Positions 18,270 through 26,983 of a stretch of DNA of 64,000 nucleotides are shown one piece after another. Origin of the DNA: Saprospiraceae bacterium. GTDB lineage: Bacteria; Bacteroidota; Bacteroidia; Chitinophagales; Saprospiraceae. Below the pieces are notes generated by a model that was given only the letters and a program-made list of their open reading frames with translations, was not told the origin of the DNA and did no database searches. Made by a program: the position numbers and the translations under genes. The stretch's first letter is position 1; each line of letters begins with the position of its first letter. The stretch lies in the NCBI GenBank assembly GCA_016714445.1, contig JADJNF010000003.1, positions 186,001 through 250,000 of the forward strand, written 5' to 3'.

Positions 18270-18740
18270 TTACAATCCCGCGTTCCTTCTGAAAGCACAG
18301 CCCAGCTCCATAAACGAATCGGTTTTGGCAATACCTGAGATGTTATCTATTTGTTCATACAGGATGCGTCGCATGTGTTCGTGATTTTTGGCTACGATCC
18401 GGATGAATAATGTGAAAGCACCGGTTATATAATAACACTCTGTCACCTCGGGAATAGCTTTTAGTGCTTCAATGATTCGTTCAGAGTTGTGATCTTTGTC
18501 CAGGGTAAGACCGGTAAAAGATGCCCAGTCATAGCCAATTTTTTTTTCATCCAGGATCGGTTTTATACCTTTGAGAATACCTTGTTCGGTGAGTTTAGTC
18601 ACTCTTTGGTGTACCATGGTATTGGAAATTCCTAATTCCTGTGCGATGAGAGAAAAAGCCATTCTGCCATCCTGTTCCAGGTGTTGAAGTATTTTGGTAT
18701 CGTAAATGTCAAGATGAGAAACAGGTATTTCGTTTACCAT
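18270..18740 (-). CDS. Lrp/AsnC family transcriptional regulator
   Basis: 156 residues. An N-terminal HTH (YDTKILQHLEQDGRMAFS, AQELGISNTMVHQRVTKL) is followed by a RAM effector domain (ITGAFTLFIRIVAK). Family members sense amino acids. It is divergent from ornithine aminotransferase with 139 bp between the start codons, so it probably controls that gene in response to an amino acid such as arginine or ornithine, and itself. The shared intergenic region is the obvious binding site. Confidence 0.93.
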   Translation of the reverse strand: MVNEIPVSHLDIYDTKILQHLEQDGRMAFSLIAQELGISNTMVHQRVTKLTEQGILKGIKPILDEKKIGYDWASFTGLTLDKDHNSERIIEALKAIPEVTECYYITGAFTLFIRIVAKNHEHMRRILYEQIDNISGIAKTDSFMELGCAFRRNAGL

Positions 18741-18838
18741 AAAATAATAAAATTGACTTTATTGTAAATAAATATATAAAATATGACGTAAATATAAGAT
18801 AATTTGTGTCAAAATGTTCTTTTAGTCAAAAAATGATG

Positions 18839-18846
18839 TACATTTG
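18839..18846 (+). promoter_or_regulatory. -7 box of the ornithine aminotransferase promoter
   Basis: TACATTTG fits TAnnTTTG, 33 bases before the ATG. A weak TTC lies 19 bases upstream in place of the -33 TTG, consistent with a promoter that needs activation, perhaps by the divergent Lrp protein. Confidence 0.5.
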
Positions 18847-18879
18847 TACTTTAATTAGCCATATCTAAATAAATACATC

Positions 18880-20166
18880 ATGTCATCCACCACTACATTG
18901 GAATCTGCCAAAGCACAAGTACTCATTGACAAAGAAAATAAGTATGGTGCTCACAATTATCACCCGCTTCCAGTGGTAATAGAACGAGGAGAAGGTATTT
19001 TCGTTTGGGATGTAGATGGCAAAAGATATTTTGATTTCCTTTCGGCTTATTCAGCGGTCAATCAAGGGCATTGTCACCCAAGAATCATACATGCGCTTAA
19101 ATCACAGGCAGAAAAGCTGACCTTGACTTCCAGAGCCTTTCACAACAATTTGTTGGGCGAAGCGGAGGAGTTTATGGCTAAGCTCTTTGGTTTTGATAAG
19201 GTATTGATGATGAACTCGGGTGTAGAAGCCGTAGAAACTGCTATGAAACTTACTAGAAAATGGGCATATAAAGTAAAGGGAATTGAAAAAGACAAGGCAA
19301 GAATCCTATTTGCCACGAATAATTTTCATGGCCGTACTTTATCTGTCGTTTCGGCTTCCAATGACCCTTCGGCCAGATTGGGTTTTGGTCCTTTTATGCC
19401 AAATATAGACAGTATTCCTTACAATGATTTAAATGCCCTACAACACGCTCTGGAATCTGACCCGAATATTGCAGGATTTATCGTTGAGCCTATACAAGGT
19501 GAAGCCGGGGTAGTCGTTCCCGATGAAGGATATTTAGCAGGTGTAGCAGAGATTTGTCGTAAAAACAATGTTCTTTTCGTAGCAGATGAAATCCAGACAG
19601 GCATAGCCCGAACAGGCAGATTACTGGCCACTTGTGGTAGTTGCAATTGTGCTAAAAGTAAATGTGAAATGAGCCATGATACAAAACCGGATATACTGAT
19701 TCTGGGTAAAGCGTTGTCAGGCGGAGTATTGCCTGTGTCTGCGGTATTGGCCAATGATGAAATTATGCTCACCATTCATCCGGGAGAACATGGATCCACT
19801 TTTGGTGGAAATCCACTCGCCTGTGCTGTCGCTGTAGAAGCACTTAAAGTCGTCATTGATGAAAATCTGGCAGAAAATGCCGAAAAAATGGGTATCATCT
19901 TTAGAAATGGTCTTCAAAAGATAGCAGAAAAAAACAGATTGGTCACTTTGGTAAGAGGCAAAGGATTGCTCAATGCCATTGTAATAGATTCTGAAGAAGA
20001 CTCTTATCTTGCCTGGAATATTTGTATGGAATTCAGAGACAACGGTTTACTTGCCAAACCAACCCATGGAAATAAAATCAGATTGGCTCCGCCATTGGTC
20101 ATCAAGGAAGGACAAGTTTATGAAGCATTGGCAATTATTGAAAAATCTCTGAATGCTTTTGTATAA
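18880..20166 (+). CDS. rocD: Ornithine aminotransferase
   Basis: 428 residues, a class III PLP aminotransferase that converts ornithine and 2-oxoglutarate to glutamate semialdehyde and glutamate. Visible features: [19 protein letters not shown] (typical ornithine aminotransferase N-terminus), [39 protein letters not shown] lysine in LGKALSGG, and [10 protein letters not shown]. Odd feature: where the family usually has about ten residues between RTGR and KPDI there is a Cys-rich stretch with Cys252, 255, 257, 262 and His266. This could bind a metal or form disulfides. Confidence 0.94.
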   Translation: MSSTTTLESAKAQVLIDKENKYGAHNYHPLPVVIERGEGIFVWDVDGKRYFDFLSAYSAVNQGHCHPRIIHALKSQAEKLTLTSRAFHNNLLGEAEEFMAKLFGFDKVLMMNSGVEAVETAMKLTRKWAYKVKGIEKDKARILFATNNFHGRTLSVVSASNDPSARLGFGPFMPNIDSIPYNDLNALQHALESDPNIAGFIVEPIQGEAGVVVPDEGYLAGVAEICRKNNVLFVADEIQTGIARTGRLLATCGSCNCAKSKCEMSHDTKPDILILGKALSGGVLPVSAVLANDEIMLTIHPGEHGSTFGGNPLACAVAVEALKVVIDENLAENAEKMGIIFRNGLQKIAEKNRLVTLVRGKGLLNAIVIDSEEDSYLAWNICMEFRDNGLLAKPTHGNKIRLAPPLVIKEGQVYEALAIIEKSLNAFV

Positions 20167-20248
20167 GAGTACGTTTAAATTTGAAGCTTGTAGACAAATG
20201 ATGGACTTTGAACCTGTAAATTATTTTAAGATTTTGATAAACGAATGA

Positions 20249-20671
20249 TTGAAGTTTTATAAGTTTTTGTCTGTTATTTTAATTTCTGCATTTCTGATCA
20301 ATTGCAAAAGTAAGACTGAAGAACAACCAAAAGTAGATCCCATCCTCCAGGAAGCGCTAAGTATTCAGGACGAAGCCATACACATTGGAATTGAGTTGGA
20401 TAGTATTTTAGATGCCAGAATGGCTGAAGGAAGTTTTGCGCAAAACATTGATTCGCTAAGATTACTAAAATCAGCAGTAAATGACTGGAGGTACAATATG
20501 GTGGAAATTCCAGGTATAGAGCATGACCATGACCACCATGGACACGACCATGACCATAGTCATGACCATGCTGGATCAGAAGGAGCCGCACATTTATCTC
20601 CCCAGGATATAAAGAAAGTTCAGACAGAATGGAAAGCAGCCATTGATTCCATACGGAATAGCATAAAATAG
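20249..20671 (+). CDS. Lipoprotein with a His/Asp-rich segment
   Basis: 140 residues from a TTG start that directly follows a stop codon. No in-frame ATG precedes the signal peptide (LSVILISAFLINC lipobox). The mature part has a helical region and then a metal-binding-like stretch of alternating His and Asp (residues ~90-108), close to the C-terminus. It is likely anchored in the periplasm. The His-rich run suggests binding of zinc, nickel or copper, but I do not recognise a family. It lies 82 bp downstream of ornithine aminotransferase and is probably an independent gene. Confidence 0.7.
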   Translation: MKFYKFLSVILISAFLINCKSKTEEQPKVDPILQEALSIQDEAIHIGIELDSILDARMAEGSFAQNIDSLRLLKSAVNDWRYNMVEIPGIEHDHDHHGHDHDHSHDHAGSEGAAHLSPQDIKKVQTEWKAAIDSIRNSIK

Positions 20672-20705
20672 TTGTTACCGTTTATTAGGATGTTTATATA
20701 AGCTT

Positions 20706-21194
20706 TTAGAGTACGGACTTAACCATCAATTTTACTTCCTGCTCAGAAAATTCTTTGGAATTGCCGCATTGAAAATTGATCTCTTTATCGCCCAAAATTT
20801 TTACCATGACAAAGTCATAGGTTCTTTTGCCGTCATCTGTCGTTTTTTCATATAAGAAGCCATTTTTATATTCCTCTACTATTTTAACAAAAAATGGATT
20901 TGCACTTATCGATTCCTTTTTTTGTTGTTTTAGTTTGGTCAGATCATTGGTGAATGCATCTCCCATAAAAATCTGAATATCATACCCACTTTGATTTTTT
21001 ACAGACACATCGGCCAAACTTCCTGAACCTATTTTTGTGATGGAGACATCATCCGGTGCACTGATACTGTAAGGTATCCCATAACTCATCAGATTGGTTT
21101 TATTTTTATCTGAAGTTACAAATGTATCTTTACAAGCTAAAAACGAAGAGAACATCAATAAAAGCAAAACCCAAAAATGATCTATTTTATACAT
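20706..21194 (-). CDS. Hypothetical lipoprotein
   Basis: 162 residues. A signal peptide with a lipobox (LLLLMFSSFLAC) is followed by a small beta-rich domain (YSISAPDDVSITKIGSGS, VKNQSGYDIQIFMGDAF, KRTYDFVMVKIL) and a C-terminal helix (EFSEQEVKLMVKSVL). The layout is like small secreted domains that measure or bind something at the outer membrane, but no family is recognised. It is convergent with the His-rich lipoprotein gene, 34 bp apart. Confidence 0.7.
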   Translation of the reverse strand: MYKIDHFWVLLLLMFSSFLACKDTFVTSDKNKTNLMSYGIPYSISAPDDVSITKIGSGSLADVSVKNQSGYDIQIFMGDAFTNDLTKLKQQKKESISANPFFVKIVEEYKNGFLYEKTTDDGKRTYDFVMVKILGDKEINFQCGNSKEFSEQEVKLMVKSVL

Positions 21195-21480
21195 AATGAA
21201 GACTTTTGTATATTTATCTTAGATACAAAAGTATTAAAAATAAAAATTACATGAGCCAATGTGTTATTAAATACTTAAAAATTACGATATTTTTTGAAAT
21301 ATAGAAGTAATTATTTTGGTAAAAATATTAGAAAATTTGGTATTATTTGGTTTGTCTATTGTATAAATTGCTCTAAAATAATACTTTAAGTTATTTGTTA
21401 ATTTATATTACAAATAAAAATATATGATAACTGTGTCATTTTGTTCTTTTTTGTACTTAATATCATCGTAATATTGTATC

Positions 21481-21648
21481 ATGAATTAATCGAAGGGGCA
21501 AAAGAGCCTCTAAAATAATAAAGAGATTTGAGTTTTAAGTTAAATAAATGTAGTCGGTGCGAGTGAGATCCAAACCGACAAATGTGTTTTGGATATGTTT
21601 ATGGGATTATAATTTGTAAATGGTCGCTGGGGGGCGACCATTTTTTTT
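21481..21648 (+). ncRNA. Candidate orphan structured RNA with an H-type pseudoknot
   Basis: There is no gene here, yet the stretch ends in a textbook terminator (21618-21648). Upstream are a small hairpin (AGGGGC...GCCTCT, about 21494-21511) and a possible pseudoknot. Stem 1 is GTCGGT (21553-21558) with ACCGAC (21574-21579). Stem 2 pairs loop bases ATCCAA (21568-21573) with TTGGAT (21589-21594). A degenerate -7 box TAATATTG at 21469-21476 would start the RNA near 21481, giving about 168 nt. The nearest downstream gene on this strand is 850 bp away, so a trans-acting RNA is more likely than a riboswitch. The family is not recognised. Confidence 0.5.
21618..21648 (+). terminator. Strong intrinsic terminator without an upstream gene
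   Basis: AAATGGTCGC (21618-21627), loop TGGGGG, GCGACCATTT (21634-21643), then a T run to 21648. The 10-bp stem is perfect. The preceding plus-strand gene ended 950 bp earlier and the intervening gene is on the other strand, so it must serve an unannotated RNA. Confidence 0.85.
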
Positions 21649-22019
21649 GTACCAACTCAATATTTTAGTTGAAAACTACTTGAAAACTTACAAAATATCA
21701 ACAATAATATTGGTAACATAATTTTGTTTCCGCTCTGTTAAATAGAAAATATACAGTATAGTAAAAATAAAAGCATCTACTATATTGATAATCAATATTA
21801 TACTCTATAATGGGCAGTGGTGTTTACCTTTTAGGCAATGGGCGCAATACAGATGATTGTCATATTAGGGGTAATTAAACGTGGACTCAAATTTATGTCA
21901 GGAAAAGGCATATTTTTTAATTATGCTGCCTCATTCAACGAATAGTTATTGTTCTAAAAAGGAGACTCAGCAAAAACAACGGCCATGTTTATTTATAGCC
22001 CGATATTTAATTAATCCTA
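21649..22019. other. Intergenic region, nothing recognised
   Basis: 371 AT-rich bases between the candidate RNA's terminator and the DUF3467 stop codon. I see no frame, repeat or clear promoter here. Confidence 0.5.
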
Positions 22020-22331
22020 TTACGCCATTCCTGCTGACGGGAAATTCATAGGCGGTACCATTCCTGCTTCAGGATCTTCAATAACTCCAAACTGAGTTTC
22101 ATACCTTTTGATATTGTCTTGCAATGCTTTCATTAGTCTTTTTGCATGTTGCGGGGTAAGAATAATTCTTGATTTAACCTTTGCTTTTGGGACATTGGGA
22201 ACCAATCGTATAAAGTCTACAATAAATTCAGAATGAGAATGAGATATAATGGCAAGATTTGAATATACTCCTTCTGCGATTTCTTCTGATAGTTCTATAT
22301 TAATTTGGTTCTGATTGTTATTATCTGACAT
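22020..22331 (-). CDS. DUF3467 family protein
   Basis: About 103 residues from the ATG for MSDNNNQNQINIELSEE. The pattern EEIAEGVYSNLAIISHSHSE, FIVDFIRLVPNVPKAKV, SRIILTPQHAKRLMKAL, then NIKRYETQFG is characteristic of DUF3467, a small cytosolic family of unknown function common in Bacteroidota. I reject the ten extra residues of the longer frame because the conserved family starts at MSDNN. It is a single gene, divergent from isocitrate dehydrogenase. Confidence 0.88.
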   Translation of the reverse strand: MSDNNNQNQINIELSEEIAEGVYSNLAIISHSHSEFIVDFIRLVPNVPKAKVKSRIILTPQHAKRLMKALQDNIKRYETQFGVIEDPEAGMVPPMNFPSAGMA

Positions 22332-22443
22332 TACAATGTGTTTTATGGTAATAAATTGCAAAGCTACATCTTTTTATAATACGAATAATCCAAGGCGGTC
22401 ACTTTTAGTATTGTGATAATTTTTACTCATCACGGATTTTTAC

Positions 22444-22451
22444 TAATTTTG
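22444..22451 (+). promoter_or_regulatory. -7 box of the icd promoter
   Basis: TAATTTTG, a perfect TAnnTTTG, 43 bases before the icd ATG. GTGAT and ATCAC arms (22413-22417, 22429-22433) lie just upstream, 11 bases apart, and could be a regulator site. Confidence 0.5.
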
Positions 22452-22494
22452 CATTTTAATTACAAAATATTTTCACAAAATAAATAATTATATT

Positions 22495-23730
22495 ATGTCC
22501 TATAGTAAAATTAAAGTTGCCAACCCTGTAGTAGAACTGGATGGGGATGAAATGACCAGGATTATCTGGAAATTTATTAAAGATAAACTTATTCTTCCAT
22601 ATCTGGATATCGATATTAAATATTATGATCTTGGTATGGAATATCGTGATGAAACCAATGATCAGGTGACGATTGATGCTGCAAATGCCATTAAACAATA
22701 CGATGTAGGTATCAAGTGTGCTACCATAACACCGGATGAAGCCCGTGTGGAGGAATTCGGATTAAAACAAATGTGGAAATCTCCCAATGGAACGATAAGG
22801 AATATTCTGGATGGAACGGTATTCAGAGAGCCTATCGTGATGAGCAATGTACCGAGATTGGTACCCAACTGGACTTCACCTATCATTATAGGAAGACATG
22901 CATTTGGAGACCAGTACAGGGCTACAGACACCGTTACAAAAGGAAAAGGAAAGTTGACCATGACCTTTACTGCTGAGGACGGCACTGAAACAAGCTGGAC
23001 AGTATTCGATTTTAAAGGAGATGGTGTGGCCATGTGTATGTATAACACGGACGAGTCCATCAAAGGATTTGCACATTCCTGCTTTAATATGGCTTTGACT
23101 AAAAAGTGGCCACTGTATCTTTCTACAAAAAATACCATACTTAAAAAGTATGACGGCAGATTTAAAGACATTTTTCAGGAAATATATGAAAATGACTATA
23201 AATCTCAGTTTGATGCAGCCGGTATCGTGTATGAACATCGTTTGATCGATGACATGGTAGCCAGTGCACTTAAGTGGAACGGCAATTTTGTCTGGGCATG
23301 TAAAAATTATGACGGTGATGTACAGTCAGATACTGTTGCACAGGGTTTTGGTTCTTTAGGTTTGATGACTTCTGTATTGATCACACCGGATGGAAATACT
23401 ATGGAAGCTGAAGCGGCACATGGTACCGTGACAAGACATTACAGAGAACATCAGGCCGGAAAGCCTACTTCCACAAATCCGATTGCTTCTATTTATGCAT
23501 GGACCAGAGGTCTTGCTTTCAGAGGTAAACTGGATGGTAATGACGAATTGATCAGATTTAGCGAAGCACTGGAAGAAGTTTGCGTTGCTACCGTTGAAAG
23601 TGGTAAAATGACCAAAGATCTGGCTGTTATAATACACGGCAACAAAGTGAATCATGGCGAACATTACCTGTACACAGAAGAGTTTCTTGAAGCATTAAAT
23701 CAAGGTCTGAAAGAAAAATTAGGTTATTAA
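22495..23730 (+). CDS. icd: NADP-dependent isocitrate dehydrogenase (dimeric, type II)
   Basis: 411 residues. It converts isocitrate to 2-oxoglutarate in the TCA cycle with NADP. It belongs to the homodimeric class also found in eukaryotes: [14 protein letters not shown] near the N-terminus, [43 protein letters not shown], the metal-binding region around YDGDVQSD, and [14 protein letters not shown]. It has its own promoter. The GmhB-like gene follows after 61 bp and may be co-transcribed. Confidence 0.96.
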   Translation: MSYSKIKVANPVVELDGDEMTRIIWKFIKDKLILPYLDIDIKYYDLGMEYRDETNDQVTIDAANAIKQYDVGIKCATITPDEARVEEFGLKQMWKSPNGTIRNILDGTVFREPIVMSNVPRLVPNWTSPIIIGRHAFGDQYRATDTVTKGKGKLTMTFTAEDGTETSWTVFDFKGDGVAMCMYNTDESIKGFAHSCFNMALTKKWPLYLSTKNTILKKYDGRFKDIFQEIYENDYKSQFDAAGIVYEHRLIDDMVASALKWNGNFVWACKNYDGDVQSDTVAQGFGSLGLMTSVLITPDGNTMEAEAAHGTVTRHYREHQAGKPTSTNPIASIYAWTRGLAFRGKLDGNDELIRFSEALEEVCVATVESGKMTKDLAVIIHGNKVNHGEHYLYTEEFLEALNQGLKEKLGY

Positions 23731-23791
23731 ATATAGTCAGAATTTTGGCCGGTTGATATTGGAAGACCGAAATATACATTGCGCATAAAAG

Positions 23792-24379
23792 ATGGTAACA
23801 AAAATACCTTTCAACTGGCCAAATTTTAAAATTGCTTCTGACTGGACTCTTTTTTTGGATCGGGACGGCGTGATCAATGAGAGAATGCCTGATGATTATA
23901 TTAAAAACTGGGATGAATTTAAATTTTTGCCGGGTGTACTTGATGCATTGGGCGTTTTTTCAAATTATTTTACCAGAATATTTATTGTGACTAATCAGGC
24001 AGGTATAGAAAAGGGTGTACTTTCGCATGAAGAGCTCAAGGAAATACATGAACATATGATGGAATACATTTTATTTCACGGCGGTCGGATTGATGAAATA
24101 TATTATTGCCCTTATAAAGCGGATCTGGACCCATTGTGCAGAAAACCGAATCCCGGTATGGCTCTTCAAGCAAAAAAAGATTATCCGGAGATAATATTCA
24201 ATAAGAGTTTGATGATCGGTGATTCAGACAGCGACATCGCTTTCGGAAATAATCTGGGAATGAAGACTATTCTGACAGGTAATAAACCTGACATTACATT
24301 TTTGTACAACAATTCAATTCCGGACTGCAGACTGGATTCCCTTACTGATGTTGCCACTTATCTGAATAGCCTTTATTGA
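23792..24379 (+). CDS. gmhB: HAD-IIIA phosphatase, GmhB-like
   Basis: 195 residues. HAD motif I is FLDRDGVINERMPDDY, with VTNQAGIEKG as motif II, YYCPYKADLDPLCRKPNPGM as the Cys/His-containing loop, and MIGDSDSDIAFG as motif IV. These match D-glycero-D-manno-heptose-1,7-bisphosphate 7-phosphatase, which acts in LPS inner-core heptose synthesis. The zinc loop is reduced, so the substrate could differ (histidinol-phosphate phosphatases are related). The gene starts a short run with a Rid protein and queE. Confidence 0.8.
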   Translation: MVTKIPFNWPNFKIASDWTLFLDRDGVINERMPDDYIKNWDEFKFLPGVLDALGVFSNYFTRIFIVTNQAGIEKGVLSHEELKEIHEHMMEYILFHGGRIDEIYYCPYKADLDPLCRKPNPGMALQAKKDYPEIIFNKSLMIGDSDSDIAFGNNLGMKTILTGNKPDITFLYNNSIPDCRLDSLTDVATYLNSLY

Positions 24380-24409
24380 TGGATTTTATAATTAAAAACT
24401 TATAGGAAT

Positions 24410-24790
24410 ATGAGAACAAAACTGAGTTCAAGTGCCATTTGGGAAGACACCATTGGTTATTCGCGTGCAGTAAGGGTGGGAAATATTATAGAAATCGCAG
24501 GTACAGCCGCTGTAAAAAACGGAGAAGTGGTGCATACCGGAGATCCGTATAATCAAACATTGTACATACTAAAAATCATAGATCATGTACTTAAACAACT
24601 TGATGCAAAACTTGAAGACGTAGTCAGAACCAGAATTTATCTTAAAAACGTCAATGACTGGGAGGAAGTAGGTCGGGCGCATGGTGAATATTTCAGTAAA
24701 ATAAAACCTGTTAGTACCATGATTGCCGTTTCGTCAATGATCAATCAGGAGATGCTGGTAGAAATAGAAGCTACGGCGATCATATCTTAA
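24410..24790 (+). CDS. Rid family protein lacking the deaminase arginine
   Basis: 126 residues with the Rid fold (RAVRVGNIIEIAGTAAV, DVVRTRIYLKNVNDWEEVG, MLVEIEATAII). At the place where RidA has its catalytic arginine (Arg104 in the protein at 1275) the sequence reads PVSTMIAVSSM with no Arg, so it belongs to a Rid subgroup that may not deaminate imines. It starts 30 bp after the GmhB-like gene, and queE follows after 4 bp, suggesting one transcript. Confidence 0.85.
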   Translation: MRTKLSSSAIWEDTIGYSRAVRVGNIIEIAGTAAVKNGEVVHTGDPYNQTLYILKIIDHVLKQLDAKLEDVVRTRIYLKNVNDWEEVGRAHGEYFSKIKPVSTMIAVSSMINQEMLVEIEATAIIS

Positions 24791-24794
24791 GTAT

Positions 24795-25421
24795 ATGTAT
24801 AAAGTAAAAGAAATATACTATACCATTCAGGGCGAAGGGTTTCATGCCGGTCGACCGGCGGTATTTTGTCGTTTTTCAGGGTGCAACCTGTGGTCGGGTA
24901 GGGAAGTTGACAGAGAAAAGGCCATTTGTACATTTTGTGATACCAATTTTTGGGGGACCGACGGTATCAATGGAGGTAAATATACTGCTTCGGAACTTGC
25001 TGAAAAAATAAAATCTCTTTGGCCTGTTGACCATGAAAGCCTGTTTGTGGTTTGTACAGGTGGTGAGCCTGCGCTGCAAATGGATGAAACTTTGATACAT
25101 GTTTTTCATGATTATGGTTTTGAAATAGCCATTGAGACCAATGGTACAGTTGAACTGGCAGATGGCATTGACTGGATCTGTGTGAGTCCAAAGGCAGATA
25201 CTGAAATCATAGTTAAAACCGGCGGAGAGTTAAAACTGGTATATCCACAGATTGAAAATCAACCTTCGGATTTTCTCCATCTGGACTTTAAACACTTTTA
25301 TCTTCAACCATTGGATGATAAAAATCAAAGTGAAAATATCAGAAAAACCATCGAATACTGCCTGGCAAATCCCCAATGGAAGTTAAGTGTACAGACCCAC
25401 AAATTTCTTGGTATTGATTAA
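24795..25421 (+). CDS. queE: 7-carboxy-7-deazaguanine synthase
   Basis: 208 residues, a radical SAM enzyme that contracts the ring of 6-carboxytetrahydropterin on the way to queuosine in tRNA. Signature: YYTIQGEGFHAGRPAVFCRFSGC at the start, with the extended cluster motif C-x14-C-x2-C (SGCNLW...ICTFCDT) typical of QueE, then VVCTGGEPALQMD and WICVSPKA. No other queuosine gene is visible nearby. It is the last gene before the accessory repeat and IS region. Confidence 0.94.
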   Translation: MYKVKEIYYTIQGEGFHAGRPAVFCRFSGCNLWSGREVDREKAICTFCDTNFWGTDGINGGKYTASELAEKIKSLWPVDHESLFVVCTGGEPALQMDETLIHVFHDYGFEIAIETNGTVELADGIDWICVSPKADTEIIVKTGGELKLVYPQIENQPSDFLHLDFKHFYLQPLDDKNQSENIRKTIEYCLANPQWKLSVQTHKFLGID

Positions 25422-25430
25422 TATTTTGTT

Positions 25431-25645
25431 GTAACTACTCAGGTTTAACCCCGAAAGGGGTGAAATATTCAGTCCGTAGGAAGATTTCCAACGGACTAAA
25501 TAACCACGGATGTAAATCCGTGTTAAAAATGGAAAACAACCTGATTTTGGTGCTATTTTTGCCTGAAAGTTGCAAAAATCCTGCTTGCCTTGAAGCAGGC
25601 AAGTGTGACAAAATCACTTAATATGGCATTAACCTGAGTAGTTGC
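25431..25645. repeat. Palindromic repeat element, copy 2 (215 bp, terminal inverted repeats)
   Basis: The ends AACTACTCAGGTT (25433-25445) and AACCTGAGTAGTT (25631-25643) are a perfect 13-bp inverted repeat of the same form as copy 1. Inside are the hairpins CCCCGAAAGGGG, AGTCCGT...ACGGACT and CACGGATGTAAATCCGTG. The core TATTTTTGCCTGAAAGTTGC is shared with copy 1 (8060-8080). Compared with copy 1 it carries an extra hairpin, TGCTTGCC-TTGAA-GCAGGCA-like. It lies just after queE. Confidence 0.72.
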
Positions 25646-25793
25646 ATTTTGTTTAATAGCCTTTCTTTTTTGTAAAAAATATCCTACCAAAACCAATCAG
25701 CAATAATTAAAAATATTGGCATAATTTCACTTGTATACAGTATTTATATATAGTGTAAGTATCTTGTAATCAATAAAATAATTCTTAAATGTA

Positions 25794-26870
25794 ACGTGAG
25801 TTCGATGACTTTTTGAGCAGATAAATTAACAAATTATTATATCTATAAACAGCTGTTTTATAGTAAAATGTGAGCATTAATTTGTAATTTTAGGTGTTAA
25901 ACAAAACAACAAATATCATGCTCACACCTGCACAAATTACGGAGATTTTCTGTTTAGTTGATGATTTTTGCAAACAAATCGATGATTTTATTGCTAAGGA
26001 TCGACATTCTATCGATTTTATGATGGTAGAGCCTGTTGATTATTCAAAATTTTCTATTCATCCCAGCGAGATTATTTCTTTACAAATTTGCTTTCAACAC
26101 TCTGGATTCAGATGTTTTAAATCCTTTTATCGCGATTTTGCTATTCCTTATCTGTCTTCTTATTTTCCATCTCTTCCATCGTATGGTAGGTTTGTGGAAT
26201 TACAAGCTATGTGTATTTTCCACAATTTTCTTTTTACCAAATTCTGTTGCATGGGGCAATGTGATGGAGTTAGTTTTATTGATTCTTTTAAACTTGCTGT
26301 TTGCCATAATAAAAGGATTCATCAAAACAAAGTATTTGCTGATACTGCTAAAAGAGGACACACTTCCATGGGCTTTTTTTATGGATTTAAAGGACATATT
26401 GTGGTTAATTCAAAGTGCGAAATAATTGATTTTCAAATAACTACAGGAAATATAGCAGATAATGACGAGAATGTACTTCAGGCACTTTGCAAAAATGTTT
26501 TTGGAAAAGTGTACGGTGATAAGGGATATATACTTAATGCAGAAAAATTCGAAAACCTTTTCAATAGAGGTGTTCAATTCGTATCAAAAATACGGAATAA
26601 CATGAAAAATCGCCTCATGGATTTGAATGATAAATTTATGCTAAAGCGAAGAAGTATTATTGAAACTGTGATTGATCAACTCAAAAACATTTGTCATATA
26701 GAGCACACAAGACATCGCAGCCCAATAAATTTTTTCAATAATTTCCTAAGTGCAATAGCTGCATATTGTTTTAAAACAGAAAAGCCAAGGCTAAGAACTC
26801 CCAAAAAAAATCATTCTAATTTCAACCCCTTACAGCTCTCGCTAGACCTTTAATTCCGTCGAACTCACGT
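25794..26870 (+). mobile_element. Complete IS982-family insertion sequence
   Basis: The ends ACGTGAGTTCGA (25794-25805) and TCGAACTCACGT (26859-26870) are perfect 12-bp inverted repeats. They are flanked by an 8-bp target duplication TAAATGTA (25786-25793 and 26871-26878). It encloses one uninterrupted transposase gene. The size of 1077 bp, the duplication length and the transposase all fit IS982. The intact ends and duplication suggest a recent insertion. Confidence 0.92.
25918..26853 (+). CDS. IS982-family DDE transposase
   Basis: 311 residues from the ATG for MLTPAQITEIFCLVDDFC, which matches the usual IS982 N-terminus. The upstream GTG would add eight residues. The DDE catalytic residues are visible: Asp in CDGVSFIDS, Asp in VYGDKGYI and Glu in RRSIIETVIDQLKN. 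The frame is full length with no stop or frameshift, so it is probably active. Expression would come from within the element. Confidence 0.93.
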   Translation: MLTPAQITEIFCLVDDFCKQIDDFIAKDRHSIDFMMVEPVDYSKFSIHPSEIISLQICFQHSGFRCFKSFYRDFAIPYLSSYFPSLPSYGRFVELQAMCIFHNFLFTKFCCMGQCDGVSFIDSFKLAVCHNKRIHQNKVFADTAKRGHTSMGFFYGFKGHIVVNSKCEIIDFQITTGNIADNDENVLQALCKNVFGKVYGDKGYILNAEKFENLFNRGVQFVSKIRNNMKNRLMDLNDKFMLKRRSIIETVIDQLKNICHIEHTRHRSPINFFNNFLSAIAAYCFKTEKPRLRTPKKNHSNFNPLQLSLDL

Positions 26871-26983
26871 TAAATGTAAATTATTTTACAACATAAAGGC
26901 AATTTCCGAAATTTGGCATGATATTTGAGTTAAGTATAATATAATACTGTACCCAAGTTAATTTGAATACAAAATCTATTGCT

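Noticed and set aside
20298..20591. His/Gly-rich minus-strand frame
   Set aside because: Antisense image of the His-rich segment of the lipoprotein gene.
21551..21600. Reading the pseudoknot as a SAM-II or preQ1 riboswitch
   Set aside because: No match to their conserved bases that I can see, and no downstream gene on the strand within 850 bp.
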